DNA of 30,372 nucleotides. It comes from Erythrobacter sp. UBA1916 (GTDB lineage: Bacteria; Pseudomonadota; Alphaproteobacteria; Sphingomonadales; Sphingomonadaceae). Below are positions 9,230 through 16,340 of this stretch, in pieces. Below the pieces are notes generated by a model. The model was not told the origin of the DNA. It saw only the letters and a program-made list of their open reading frames with translations, and searched no databases. The position numbers and the translations under genes were made by a program. Where the stretch lies: the NCBI GenBank assembly GCA_002337385.1, contig DDFY01000004.1, positions 1-30,372 of the forward strand, given 5' to 3'. How positions within the stretch are numbered: the stretch's first letter is position 1; each line of letters starts with the position of its first letter.

Positions 9230-10327
9230 ATGGAAGCTTCAGAGTTGTCTTGCCGGGAATACAGCCGCGTCGGCGCTGACACACGCGCCTGGCGGGCTGA
9301 GGCGATCCGCAAGGTCGAAGCGGACTTCAACCGCTCGGCCGACACGCACCTCGTGCGCCTCGACCTTCCGCGCTATCCGGGCATCACTCTCTACCTGAAG
9401 GATGAGAGCAGCCACCCGACCGGCAGCCTCAAGCATCGCCTCGCGCGGTCCCTGTTCCTCTACGCCTTGTGCAACGCCTGGATCGGGCCGGATACTTGCG
9501 TGATCGAGGCATCGTCTGGCTCGACCGCTGTGAGCGAAGCATACTTTGCGCGCATGTTGGGATTGCGGTTCATCGCGGTCGTCCCGGCCGCGACTGCCGC
9601 ACCCAAGCTCGACGCCATCCGCTTCTACGGCGGCGAGATTCACACGGTGGATGACCCGCGCACGGTCTATGACGTGGCAAACCGGTTGGCCGAGGAAACG
9701 GGAGGCCACTATCTCGACCAGTTCACCTATGCCGAGCGGGCGACCGACTGGCGCGGGAACAACAATATCGCCGAGAGCATCTTCAACCAGATGGCGGCGG
9801 AAGAACACCCTGTGCCAGCCTGGATAGTGTGCGGCGCAGGAACCGGAGGTACGTCGGCAACCATCGGACGGTTCATCGGATACCAGCGGCATGACACGAG
9901 ATTATGCGTGGCGGACCCGGTGAATTCGATCTTCCATCGCCACTATGCCGATCCGGCTGTCGTCGCCCTGCCAGAGGGCTGTGCCAGCTGCATCGAGGGC
10001 ATCGGCCGCCCGCGCGTGGAGCCGAGCTTTGTGGCATCCGTGATCGACCGGATGATCGCAGTCCACGATGCAGACAGCATCGGCGCGATGCGAGCCTTGT
10101 CGGAGCAGCTGGGGCGGGGCGTGGGCGGCTCCACTGGCACAAACCTGATCGCCTGTGCGCAGCTGATCGAGGAAATGGCCGCGGCGGGCCAGAAAGGGGC
10201 AGTCGTCACGCTGCTTTGCGATGGCGGCGATCGGTACTCCTGCACATATTACGACGACAGCTGGCTCGCAGAACGATGCGTCGACTGGCAACCCGCGGCC
10301 GAGCGAATAAGGGCGATGTTCGGATAG
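9230..10327 (+). CDS. PLP-dependent L-cysteine desulfhydrase, Cds1-like
   Basis: A 365-residue fold-type II PLP enzyme of the cysteine synthase superfamily. It resembles the Cds1 (Rv3684-type) cysteine desulfhydrases, which convert L-cysteine to pyruvate, ammonia and sulfide. The PLP lysine is K68 in HPTGSLKHRLARS. The substrate loop is EASSGSTAVSEAYF and the phosphate-binding loop GAGTGGTSATIG. The QFTYAERATDWRGNNNIAES segment is, as I remember it, characteristic of Cds1 rather than biosynthetic CysK. Several extra cysteines occur in the C-terminal third. It starts two bases after the M3 peptidase stop, so it is the last gene of the operon. As the final step it implies that the peptide delivered upstream releases cysteine, or that sulfide is the wanted product. 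Cysteine synthase activity is an alternative. Confidence 0.85.
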   Translation: MEASELSCREYSRVGADTRAWRAEAIRKVEADFNRSADTHLVRLDLPRYPGITLYLKDESSHPTGSLKHRLARSLFLYALCNAWIGPDTCVIEASSGSTAVSEAYFARMLGLRFIAVVPAATAAPKLDAIRFYGGEIHTVDDPRTVYDVANRLAEETGGHYLDQFTYAERATDWRGNNNIAESIFNQMAAEEHPVPAWIVCGAGTGGTSATIGRFIGYQRHDTRLCVADPVNSIFHRHYADPAVVALPEGCASCIEGIGRPRVEPSFVASVIDRMIAVHDADSIGAMRALSEQLGRGVGGSTGTNLIACAQLIEEMAAAGQKGAVVTLLCDGGDRYSCTYYDDSWLAERCVDWQPAAERIRAMFG

Positions 10328-10817
10328 CCATGGAATCCTGCCAGCTTTCGTGTTGCACGCGGGAAGCTGGTTAAGGCTTTGATGAGGGCACAAGCGGACG
10401 CCAGAAGCTGCCCGGAGGAATGGCAGATTTCGCGAACGCGCCACAACTGATCGGATGACCGAATATGGGCCGATTTCAGACTGTCCGCTCCTGGGCATTC
10501 AAGTGCGTGAAGCAGACTTTCAGCGGACGCCCCGGTTAGAGCCTGAAAAGATAGACCGCTGGGCAACCAGCACGCGCCAGTATTTTTCGCTTGCGTAGTC
10601 AGGCCAGAGGCGCGCGTTTCAAAGCCTCCTCACATCCCGTTTTTCATGTTTTTTTCATGGAAACGTGTGCCATCTCTTCCAAGTCATTGAAAAGATGGTG
10701 GGCGCGGCAAGGATAAAATGGAGCCTGATTTTTGTTCATTTTACGTAGGTTTCCGTCCTTAAGGTAATCTTGGATGCCCCCTCGGGTGCCCCCAGATTGC
10801 ACGAAATATTGTTTGGA
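10328..10817. other. Intergenic stretch, no gene seen, locally AT-richer
   Basis: No reading frame here resembles a protein. The part at 10640-10770 is visibly richer in A and T than its surroundings. It holds a CGTTT..CATG / CATG..AAACG inverted repeat around a run of seven T (about 10629-10665), a CCATCT/AGATGG repeat (10670-10698) and two close copies of GATGCCCCC/GGTGCCCCC (10773-10793). Together with the AlpA-like gene next to it, this suggests the edge of a former mobile element. Confidence 0.5.
10341..10370 (+). terminator. Possible weak terminator after the peptide operon
   Basis: Perfect 7-bp inverted repeat CCAGCTT/AAGCTGG, with an inner CGTG/CACG stem, 14 bases after the cysteine desulfhydrase stop. 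No clear T-run follows, so efficiency as an intrinsic terminator is doubtful. Confidence 0.35.
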
Positions 10818-11021
10818 TCAATTGGACGGGCCGGTCTCAATAAGACCAATTTTCCAAGCCTCAATCTCGCTTGTTGCCCATGCGACAGCGCGCGCGCCGA
10901 TTCTGCGCGGACGGGGGAAGGTGCCTTCTTCCATCATGCGATAGATGGTCGAGCAGCTGAGGCCAGTTTCACGCTCAACCTCTGGACGGCGCATCAGGCG
11001 ACCTGGGGATGGACTCGTCAT
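10818..11021 (-). CDS. AlpA-family excisionase/transcriptional regulator
   Basis: A 67-residue winged-helix DNA-binding protein of the AlpA/MerR-like excisionase family. The core RRPEVERETGLSCSTIYRMM is the helix-turn-helix, followed by the FPRPRRIG turn and the RAVAWATSEIEAWK recognition segment typical of AlpA. These proteins control integrase expression or excision of P4-like and genomic-island elements. The start ATG overlaps the stop of an upstream micro-ORF (ATGA at 11018-11021). No integrase is visible nearby, so the element is either degraded or its integrase is elsewhere. The family call is firm. Present function is uncertain. Confidence 0.85.
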   Translation of the reverse strand: MTSPSPGRLMRRPEVERETGLSCSTIYRMMEEGTFPRPRRIGARAVAWATSEIEAWKIGLIETGPSN

Positions 11022-11101
11022 GGCCGATACTCCCTTTCAGAGGCTTCGCCTTGTTCAAAATCCTGCTGCAAAACGAAGGGTTCGACTGCGAAAGCGATCA
11101 T
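11018..11101 (-). CDS. Micro-ORF (27 aa) coupled to alpA
   Basis: A 27-codon frame beginning MIAFAVEPFVLQQDFEQG. It has an excellent GAGGAGG six bases before its ATG at 11101 and ends in an ATGA overlap with the AlpA-like gene. Its start also overlaps the TGA of the frame ahead of it as TGATG. This is best seen as a leader or coupling peptide for alpA. No function can be assigned. Confidence 0.4.
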   Translation of the reverse strand: MIAFAVEPFVLQQDFEQGEASEREYRP

Positions 11102-11239
11102 CAAGAGCCTCCTCGTTTGGGAGTCGATGCCAGTTGCAATTCGTACGAGCGGACGTCCAACAGAATGAAGCAGTCCGCGAGCTGGCGTTCTCCAGCGATG
11201 ATTATCGGCAGCAGCGAGAGTGAGTGTTGAGGTACGCAT
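11101..11239 (-). pseudogene. Short ORF remnant with probable frameshift
   Basis: The ATG at 11239 has a strong GAGGAGG (11247-11253) seven bases ahead and overlaps the stop of the upstream ORF as TGATG. In that frame, however, codon use is poor. The next frame over, which reads SLSLLPIIIAGERQLADCF and ends at a TGA overlapping the 27-aa ORF start, has GC-rich third positions and looks like the true coding frame, yet it has no start codon. A one-base indel between about 11190 and 11236 would explain this. If there was no frameshift, the ATG 11239 frame runs on to 11018 as a 73-aa protein. Confidence 0.35.
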
Positions 11240-11481
11240 CAGGCTGCCTCCTCAAGCTTAAGGTCTTGGCGGTCCGCTGCTATTGTTTGCGCGTAAAAGC
11301 CTGGCTGGCAAAGCAAGGCAATAGCGTCGTCGGGCACCTCACCGGTTACTATGACCGTCGACGCTGGAGCTCGGTTTCCGTTCGGAGCAGGGGGAGTCGT
11401 GAGGGATGCTGTCGCTGGAGCCCGATGGACGTCCGGGAACAACAGATCGCGGATGTGGCTGTAGATGTCGCTTTCTTCCAT
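11239..11481 (-). CDS. Small hypothetical protein upstream of alpA
   Basis: An 80-residue frame starting MEESDIYSHIRDLLFPDVHR, with a GAGG just ahead of the ATG. The frame remains open further upstream to a TTG at 11586, but the ATG at 11481 marks where codon use becomes coding-like. The middle is rich in proline, threonine and alanine. Its stop overlaps the next start as TGATG, so it belongs to the same small operon as alpA. I do not recognise it. Genes of this size commonly accompany AlpA in integrated elements. Confidence 0.4.
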   Translation of the reverse strand: MEESDIYSHIRDLLFPDVHRAPATASLTTPPAPNGNRAPASTVIVTGEVPDDAIALLCQPGFYAQTIAADRQDLKLEEAA

Positions 11482-11735
11482 GGCCTCAGCATTGCGCAAG
11501 TGAGCCAAGGGTAGCCATGGATGGCGCTTGTGGTGTGTATCATGACAAATGGTGAGGGTGGGCGCCAGGCCGAGCTTTGTCGTCAAACGTCGCTAAATGG
11601 GCAGTTTCCGGACTGACAGCTTTGGGTACGGCGCTGGCGGAAGGCTGCCTTTCGGCTTCCGACCCCATTGCGGTCATTGCAGCGGCGGGTATTCATGGGT
11701 GCGGCTGGTAAGGCGCGGGAACGGACGCGGGCACT

Positions 11736-12251
11736 ATGAACCGGATAATGATTATCGGGCAGCCGGGCTCCGGCAAGAGCACGGTTGCTAGACAGCTGGG
11801 AGAGCGCACCGGCTTGCCAGTCATTCATATCGACAAAATCCATTGGCAAAGTGGCTGGGTTGAGCGGAGCAAAGCCAAAAAAATGCGCCTGTGTCTCGAG
11901 GCGGAGCAGAAGGATCAATGGATTTTCGAAGGGGGACACTCCGCGACTTGGCCCACCCGGCTCGCTCGGGCAGATATGCTCGTGTGCCTGGAGCGGTCTG
12001 TCTTCCTAAGGCTGTGGCGCGTGGTGCTCAGGGCGGTCACCGGGCTCGGGCAAACCAGGCCAGACATGCCGGAGGGCTGCCCCGAGCGCTTGCGTTTGCT
12101 GCCGGAGTTCATTGGCTATATCTGGAAAACCCGAAACTCCGCACGCGCGAAGATGCGAAAGTTAGCCGCCCAAGCCCCTACGGCTTGTCAGGTCGTCTAT
12201 CTGCGGTCCGACGAAGAAGTTGCGGCTTTTCTTGACGCCTTTTCACGCTGA
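11736..12251 (+). CDS. Adenylate-kinase-like P-loop protein (FlaR/topology-modulation type)
   Basis: A 171-residue P-loop NTPase of the adenylate kinase-related group often annotated as DNA topology modulation protein or FlaR. Walker A GQPGSGKST is at residues 8-16. It is followed by a substrate segment GLPVIHIDKIHW, the EGGHSATWPTRLARAD region and a C-terminal VVYLRSDEEVAAFL strand-helix, all typical of this group. No membrane segment. It stands alone between the mobile-element remnant and a convergent HPP gene, with no clear ribosome-binding site ahead of the ATG. It is probably a nucleoside or nucleotide kinase; the true substrate is not known for most members. It may be part of the accessory block, but nothing ties it to alpA. 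Confidence 0.75.
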   Translation: MNRIMIIGQPGSGKSTVARQLGERTGLPVIHIDKIHWQSGWVERSKAKKMRLCLEAEQKDQWIFEGGHSATWPTRLARADMLVCLERSVFLRLWRVVLRAVTGLGQTRPDMPEGCPERLRLLPEFIGYIWKTRNSARAKMRKLAAQAPTACQVVYLRSDEEVAAFLDAFSR

Positions 12252-12491
12252 GCAAGGCCATTCGGATTTCCGCTTCCCACCCCAATATCCGACATTCGCA
12301 GGCCCCTCGGAATGCTCCGATAGTGGACGTTGCCGAGGTCTGGCGGCTATGACCGCTTTCGATAGCCGCGACCGATTGCGTTAACGTCCGAGATTGGGCG
12401 CATTTGCCGTCGGGGTTGAGATTTCTTGTGGCGTTCTCTCCCACGCCTCATAGCAAGTGCCTCTGGCGTCACCGCTGAGATTAGAAATGCC

Positions 12492-13541
12492 TCACTCAAT
12501 TTCGGGGGCTCTTTCACAATTAGCCTCTGACGCGTGCCAGATGCTAGCCAGCAGATCGGTCTGCGTGATTAGCCCAGCCAGCATTCCGTTTCGCCAAACC
12601 ACCACGGCGTGGTGATGCACACCATCCGACAGAAGCGACATGAGCGAAGCAGCCGGTCTGTCTATCGCCACCAGGCAAGCACCTGAGAGCATGAACTCCC
12701 GTACCGCCCCCTGTGAAGCTCGAGCTAGTATGTGGCGTGGGGCGAGTCCGACGACATGCTCCTGCTCGTCCAGCACTGGCAGAGCCGAGACGCGCCGGTC
12801 GTCCATCAGCGCGAGAGTCGTCGAAATCTCATCGGAGGCATGGCAGGTGATGACATCGCGCGACATGATGTCAAAGCACAGCGGCAGTGGATTGCGCCGG
12901 GCGAAGGCTTCTGCCTCGACCGCGCGGAGAAGGTTGGCAAGATCCTCGGCCTCGATATCGGGCCTGTCTTCCAGCCGGTCGAGCACGGCTTCGACGTCGC
13001 TATCGCTGAAGCTGGTTCGCTCGGCGGCAGGTTGGTCGTTTGTGCGCGGGGCGGCCGTCGAAGCGTTTTCTGCTCGGTGCGGGTAGCGGCTGCCGGCGAG
13101 GTTGTTGAAAGCGATGCCAAGCCCCACCAGAAGGAGCGAGTTGAGGCCAACGGGAAGAAGCGCAAAGGCAAATCCTGCCTCACGCACGGCATCCCCGCCG
13201 AAGGCGGTGAACAAGGCCACGGCTCCGCCTGGCGGGTGAGTGCAGCGCAATAGCTGCATGGCAAGGATAGCCGCACCTGCTCCTAGCGATCCGGCTACAA
13301 GCGGATCGGGGAAGAGTTGCACCGCGGCAACGCCGAACAGGGCAGAGACAAAATTGCCGAGCAGCACCGCGCGCGGTTGAGCAAGCGGTGCGGCGGGCAG
13401 GGCAAAGTCCAGCACTGCCGAGGCCCCCATCGGCGCCACCAGAAACGGCAGCGCCGAGGCTTCGGGAAGCAGCCAGGCCGTGAACAGCCCCGTCAGCGCA
13501 AGTGCAATGCCAGCGCCGATCGCCGAACGGGCCGGATACAT
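12492..13541 (-). CDS. HPP-family membrane protein with two CBS domains
   Basis: A 349-residue inner-membrane protein: four hydrophobic HPP-type segments in about residues 5-150, including LPFLVAPMGASAVL and the conserved CTHPPGGAVAL signature, then a charged linker and two CBS domains (about 215-345, beginning IMSRDVITCHASD and EFMLSGACLVAID). HPP proteins in cyanobacteria and chloroplasts have been reported to move nitrite. CBS pairs usually sense adenine nucleotides. The ATG at 13541 is the only standard start between the Hmp stop and the first membrane segment, but it lacks a Shine-Dalgarno, and the upstream codons (KSPAFWRQPG) look like family sequence, so translation may begin earlier, for example from CTG 13574. 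It follows hmp by 56 bp in the NsrR-type operon, which fits a role in exporting or importing nitrogen oxyanions. Confidence 0.8.
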   Translation of the reverse strand: MYPARSAIGAGIALALTGLFTAWLLPEASALPFLVAPMGASAVLDFALPAAPLAQPRAVLLGNFVSALFGVAAVQLFPDPLVAGSLGAGAAILAMQLLRCTHPPGGAVALFTAFGGDAVREAGFAFALLPVGLNSLLLVGLGIAFNNLAGSRYPHRAENASTAAPRTNDQPAAERTSFSDSDVEAVLDRLEDRPDIEAEDLANLLRAVEAEAFARRNPLPLCFDIMSRDVITCHASDEISTTLALMDDRRVSALPVLDEQEHVVGLAPRHILARASQGAVREFMLSGACLVAIDRPAASLMSLLSDGVHHHAVVVWRNGMLAGLITQTDLLASIWHASEANCERAPEIE

Positions 13542-13597
13542 GCCGGGCTGACGCCAGAAGGCGGGGCTTTTCAGTCGATGCGAGGGGGAAGGGCCTC

Positions 13598-14809
13598 TCA
13601 GGCGGCCAGCAACTCGTCTGCCGGTCCGAAGAATTCGTAGTGGATGCGGCTGGCCGCTACACCAGCCTGCGAGAGCGTTGCAACCGCGTGACGCAGAAAG
13701 GCGCGGGGCCCGCAGATGTAGTAGTCCGCTTCGGCAATGGGGGTGTTGTTCACCAGCCATTCGTCGGTGATGATTCCGGCGATGTCGTAGTCGCGGCCCG
13801 CCACTTCGTCGCCCAGCGGGTGCTGATGAAAGTCGGTGACGCTGACCGAACCGACGCTGGCGGCCAGTGTCCGGACATGATCGCGCATGGCGTGAGTGGT
13901 GCGATCATGCGTGCCGTGGGCATAGTGGATCGGCGCGGAGGCTCCCTTCGCCACGAGCGCCTCCAACATCGCGACCATCGGCGTGAGACCTACACCGCCC
14001 GATAGCAACACCACCGGCCGTTCGCTCGCCTCATCCAGGAAAAACTCGCCTGCAGGCGCTGCGACCTTGAGTCTGGTGCCAACGCCCGCAGTATCGTGCA
14101 GCCAGCCCGAGGCCAGCCCCTGTGGTTCGCGCTTGACCGAGATGCGATAGCTCTCGCCATTGGGTGCGGCGGAAATCGAATAGTTGCGCTTCACTGGCGG
14201 ATGACCGGGGATGTCGAACCAGAAGGTCAGATACTGGCCGGGCTTGTGTGTCATTACGGGGAGCCCATCGGCGGGGCGCAGGATGAACGAGGTGATGACC
14301 GCGCTTTCCGGCACGACTTCGACCATTTCGAACTCGCGCCAGCCGCTCCAGCCGCCGTCGGCCGATTGCTGTTCCGAATAGAGCCGATCTTCACGCGCGA
14401 TCAGGATATTGGCGAGGAACCAGTAGGCTTCGCCCCAAGCAGCGAGAATCTCATCGGTCGCCGCATCGTCCAGCACCGCCTTGATCGCGCCGAGCAAGGC
14501 ATCGGCGACATAGGGGTAGTGCTCGGGCAGGATCTGCAAACCGACATGCTTTTGCGCGATGCGCTCCACCGCCGGGGCAAGCGCAGCGAGGTTCTCGATA
14601 TTGCTCGCATAGGCCAGAATGGCCCCGGTCAACGCGCGGGGCTGCGATCCAGCATCGCCGTGGTGCGACTGGTTGAACAGGGCGGCGATGCCGGAGTTCT
14701 GGAACAGGCGCGCATACATTTCGTGCACGATGGCGAGGCCATGGGCTTCGAGCGCGGGGACCGTGGCCTTGACGAGCGCGATCGTCTGCTCGCTGAGCGG
14801 CTGCGACAT
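13598..14809 (-). CDS. hmp: Flavohemoglobin, nitric oxide dioxygenase
   Basis: A 403-residue flavohemoglobin that converts NO and O2 to nitrate using NAD(P)H in the cytoplasm. The globin domain (about 1-140) keeps the tyrosine B10 (Y32, EMYARLF), glutamine E7 (Q56) and proximal histidine (H88, IAQKHVG). The FAD domain has RNYSISAAP, and the NAD-binding domain has SGGVGLTPM and YYICGPRAF. The C-terminal FFGP is conserved. An AGGAG seven bases before the ATG supports the start. It lies 48 bp downstream of the DUF1971 gene in the - strand operon divergent from nsrR, the expected location for an NsrR target. Length and key residues are normal. Confidence 0.96.
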   Translation of the reverse strand: MSQPLSEQTIALVKATVPALEAHGLAIVHEMYARLFQNSGIAALFNQSHHGDAGSQPRALTGAILAYASNIENLAALAPAVERIAQKHVGLQILPEHYPYVADALLGAIKAVLDDAATDEILAAWGEAYWFLANILIAREDRLYSEQQSADGGWSGWREFEMVEVVPESAVITSFILRPADGLPVMTHKPGQYLTFWFDIPGHPPVKRNYSISAAPNGESYRISVKREPQGLASGWLHDTAGVGTRLKVAAPAGEFFLDEASERPVVLLSGGVGLTPMVAMLEALVAKGASAPIHYAHGTHDRTTHAMRDHVRTLAASVGSVSVTDFHQHPLGDEVAGRDYDIAGIITDEWLVNNTPIAEADYYICGPRAFLRHAVATLSQAGVAASRIHYEFFGPADELLAA

Positions 14810-14857
14810 GGAATTCTCCTGAGATAGAAAGTGGTTCGGAAAGAGGGCAGGCCCTGG

Positions 14858-15142
14858 TCAGAAACCGGGGGGAGGTTGATCCCAGAAATCGACCTGCATT
14901 TTCATCGCCCCCACGGGCGTGACGAAATGTGGTTGTTGCGGCTCGATCAATCCGGGCCGGTCAGGGGTAAGGATCACTTCGCGGTTCGGATCGAGGTAGG
15001 TGAGCCGGAGCTGCCCCTCGAGCACACAGATCACTCCCCATACGCCCACCTTCGTATCGTGGCGGGCGCGTAGGGCAGCGGGCAGGCTATCCTGATCGAA
15101 CACGGGGGTGGAGCGATAGGGACGCGGTTCCGGCATGGTCAT
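14858..15142 (-). CDS. DUF1971 cupin-like protein
   Basis: A 94-residue single-domain protein of the DUF1971/TehB-like cupin family, with the pattern PVFDQDSLPAALRARHDTK near the N-terminus and an IEPQQPHFVTPVG metal-site-like strand late in the chain. Members are small cytoplasmic beta-barrel proteins that often sit beside NO-response genes; biochemical function is not settled. Its ATG overlaps the stop of the alternative oxidase gene (ATGA), so the two are translationally coupled. The likely metal or heme-related role in NO or nitrite stress is inferred only from context. Confidence 0.8.
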   Translation of the reverse strand: MTMPEPRPYRSTPVFDQDSLPAALRARHDTKVGVWGVICVLEGQLRLTYLDPNREVILTPDRPGLIEPQQPHFVTPVGAMKMQVDFWDQPPPGF

Positions 15143-15825
15143 GCCGCCAGCCGGATATCGTCGGCATGTTCGGGATAAGGAGCGACATTCAAGGGCGCAG
15201 TCTCGCCCGCCAGCTCGTTGGCAAAGTCGTGGTTGACGTCGCGGTGATGCGCCTCGTCGGCGCGCACCACCAGCACCACGTCGCGCAAGGTGGCGGTATC
15301 GGGCAGCTTCCAGTAGCGTCGGGCAATCATTGGGGCGGCCACATTCGGGCTGCGGCCTTCGTCGATTTCCTTGAGGTAGAGAGTGTAACTAATCACGGCC
15401 TCCTCCTCGAAATAGCCGACCACGCGGTGCGCGGTGCGTGCACTCACCAAGTAGAGGCCGAAGAAGGCAATATAGAACGCCCACTGCACCAGCAGGATAA
15501 CCAGCCGCTCGAACAGCGACGGCTGTGCGACCTCGATGAAGGTCATCAGGTGCATCCGCTCGTTCTCGGCCTCTTCCATCAGGGTGCGGATCCAGCCGTT
15601 ATCACCCTGCATTCGGCGCAGGCACCTCAGGTGGGTAAGCGTGGCCCCGACCATGCCGGGCACGGCGGCGACGGTTTCGAGCACGATGGCGCGATGGCCG
15701 TAACGCTTGGCGAAGAAGGTATCGGCGCAGAAGCGCAAGACCTTGGTGAAACCGAGCGCGACCCTGTCACGCAGATCCCGCGGAGCGTGGTGAACGGTGA
15801 GATCGACCAGCGGAATGTCGGTCAT
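15139..15825 (-). CDS. aox: Alternative oxidase (cyanide- and NO-resistant quinol oxidase)
   Basis: A 228-residue di-iron alternative oxidase, a monotopic inner-membrane enzyme that moves electrons from quinol to oxygen without pumping protons. All four iron-ligand motifs are present: LETVA, NERMHL, EEEAVISYTLY and ADEAHHRDVNH. Hydrophobic patches that anchor the protein (LLVQWAFYIAFFGLYLV) are intact. The size matches the short bacterial form known from Novosphingobium. I chose ATG 15825 because AAAGGAG sits nine bases ahead; two earlier in-frame ATGs lie inside or at the end of the hemoglobin gene. It starts 16 bp after the truncated hemoglobin stop and overlaps DUF1971. In Vibrio fischeri, AOX is NO-induced via NsrR; the same logic is plausible here. 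Confidence 0.96.
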   Translation of the reverse strand: MTDIPLVDLTVHHAPRDLRDRVALGFTKVLRFCADTFFAKRYGHRAIVLETVAAVPGMVGATLTHLRCLRRMQGDNGWIRTLMEEAENERMHLMTFIEVAQPSLFERLVILLVQWAFYIAFFGLYLVSARTAHRVVGYFEEEAVISYTLYLKEIDEGRSPNVAAPMIARRYWKLPDTATLRDVVLVVRADEAHHRDVNHDFANELAGETAPLNVAPYPEHADDIRLAA

Positions 15826-15841
15826 GGTAGCATACTCCTTT

Positions 15842-16279
15842 TCAGGCATTGTCCATCGCGGTTGCTGTGGGGCGGGCGGGCCGGGGGGAAGGCTTGGGGG
15901 CTGGCTGGTCATCCAGCCGGAAGAACATCGCGAGCTTCAGGCTCTCGGCGATACGCGCGGCCTTGGCTTGCAAGGCAGCAGCGGCATCGGGAGCCATCAG
16001 TTCATCGGTGGTATTTGCCCAGAGCGTGAGCCAGCGCCCGAACAGGGCGGGGGTAATGCGATCGCGATGCTTCATATGCGCAGGGACCGGCTGGCCCTTG
16101 TAGCGCCCACTGGTGAGCATGACCGAAGACCAGAAGGCGGCCAGCTTATCGAGGTGATCGGGCCAGTTGTGGATCGCGTCGTTGAAAATTGGGCCGAGTT
16201 CCTCGTCGGCACGGACGCGGGCGTAGAACGCGTTGATCAGACGGGCGAGGCCGGGTTCGTCGATGTTGAGAGCTGGGAT
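15842..16279 (-). CDS. Group III truncated hemoglobin with no standard start codon
   Basis: A 145-residue group III truncated hemoglobin if read from an ATC at 16279. PheB9-TyrB10 are visible in INAFYARVRAD, the distal region in WPDHLDKLAAFW, the proximal histidine region in PVPAHMKHRD and the conserved tryptophan in LTLWANTTDE. These proteins bind O2 or NO and often serve NO detoxification. The frame is open from 16294 (TGA at 16295-16297) but contains no ATG, GTG or TTG until 16120, which would remove the B and E helices. A GGAG (16288-16291) lies eight bases before ATC 16279, giving a product that begins PALNIDEPGLARLI after the initiator, as in relatives. Either AUC is the start, or a point mutation or indel has hit the start. 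It heads the operon that includes aox. Confidence 0.85.
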   Translation of the reverse strand: MPALNIDEPGLARLINAFYARVRADEELGPIFNDAIHNWPDHLDKLAAFWSSVMLTSGRYKGQPVPAHMKHRDRITPALFGRWLTLWANTTDELMAPDAAAALQAKAARIAESLKLAMFFRLDDQPAPKPSPRPARPTATAMDNA

Positions 16280-16302
16280 AGCTGCGACTCCAAATCATGT
16301 AT

Positions 16303-16317
16303 ATAGGATGCATCTAT
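16303..16317 (-). promoter_or_regulatory. Candidate NsrR operator for the hemoglobin-aox-hmp operon
   Basis: On the - strand the site reads ATAGATGCATCCTAT, centred on the perfect palindrome GATGCATC. It matches the E. coli NsrR 11-mer AAGATGCATTT at 8 of 11 positions. It lies 24 bp upstream of the probable hemoglobin start, where a repressor would block transcription. Confidence 0.55.
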
Positions 16318-16340
16318 ACTCCCGCAGAAAAACATGCAAT

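Noticed and set aside
11583..11939. 118-codon - strand frame antisense to the adenylate-kinase-like gene
   Set aside because: It overlaps a P-loop gene with clear motifs, and its own sequence has no family resemblance. Its stop touching the TTG at 11586 is probably chance.
10328..12490. tRNA, integrase or CRISPR in the accessory gap
   Set aside because: I found no cloverleaf, no tyrosine or serine recombinase motif and no regularly spaced repeats on either strand.
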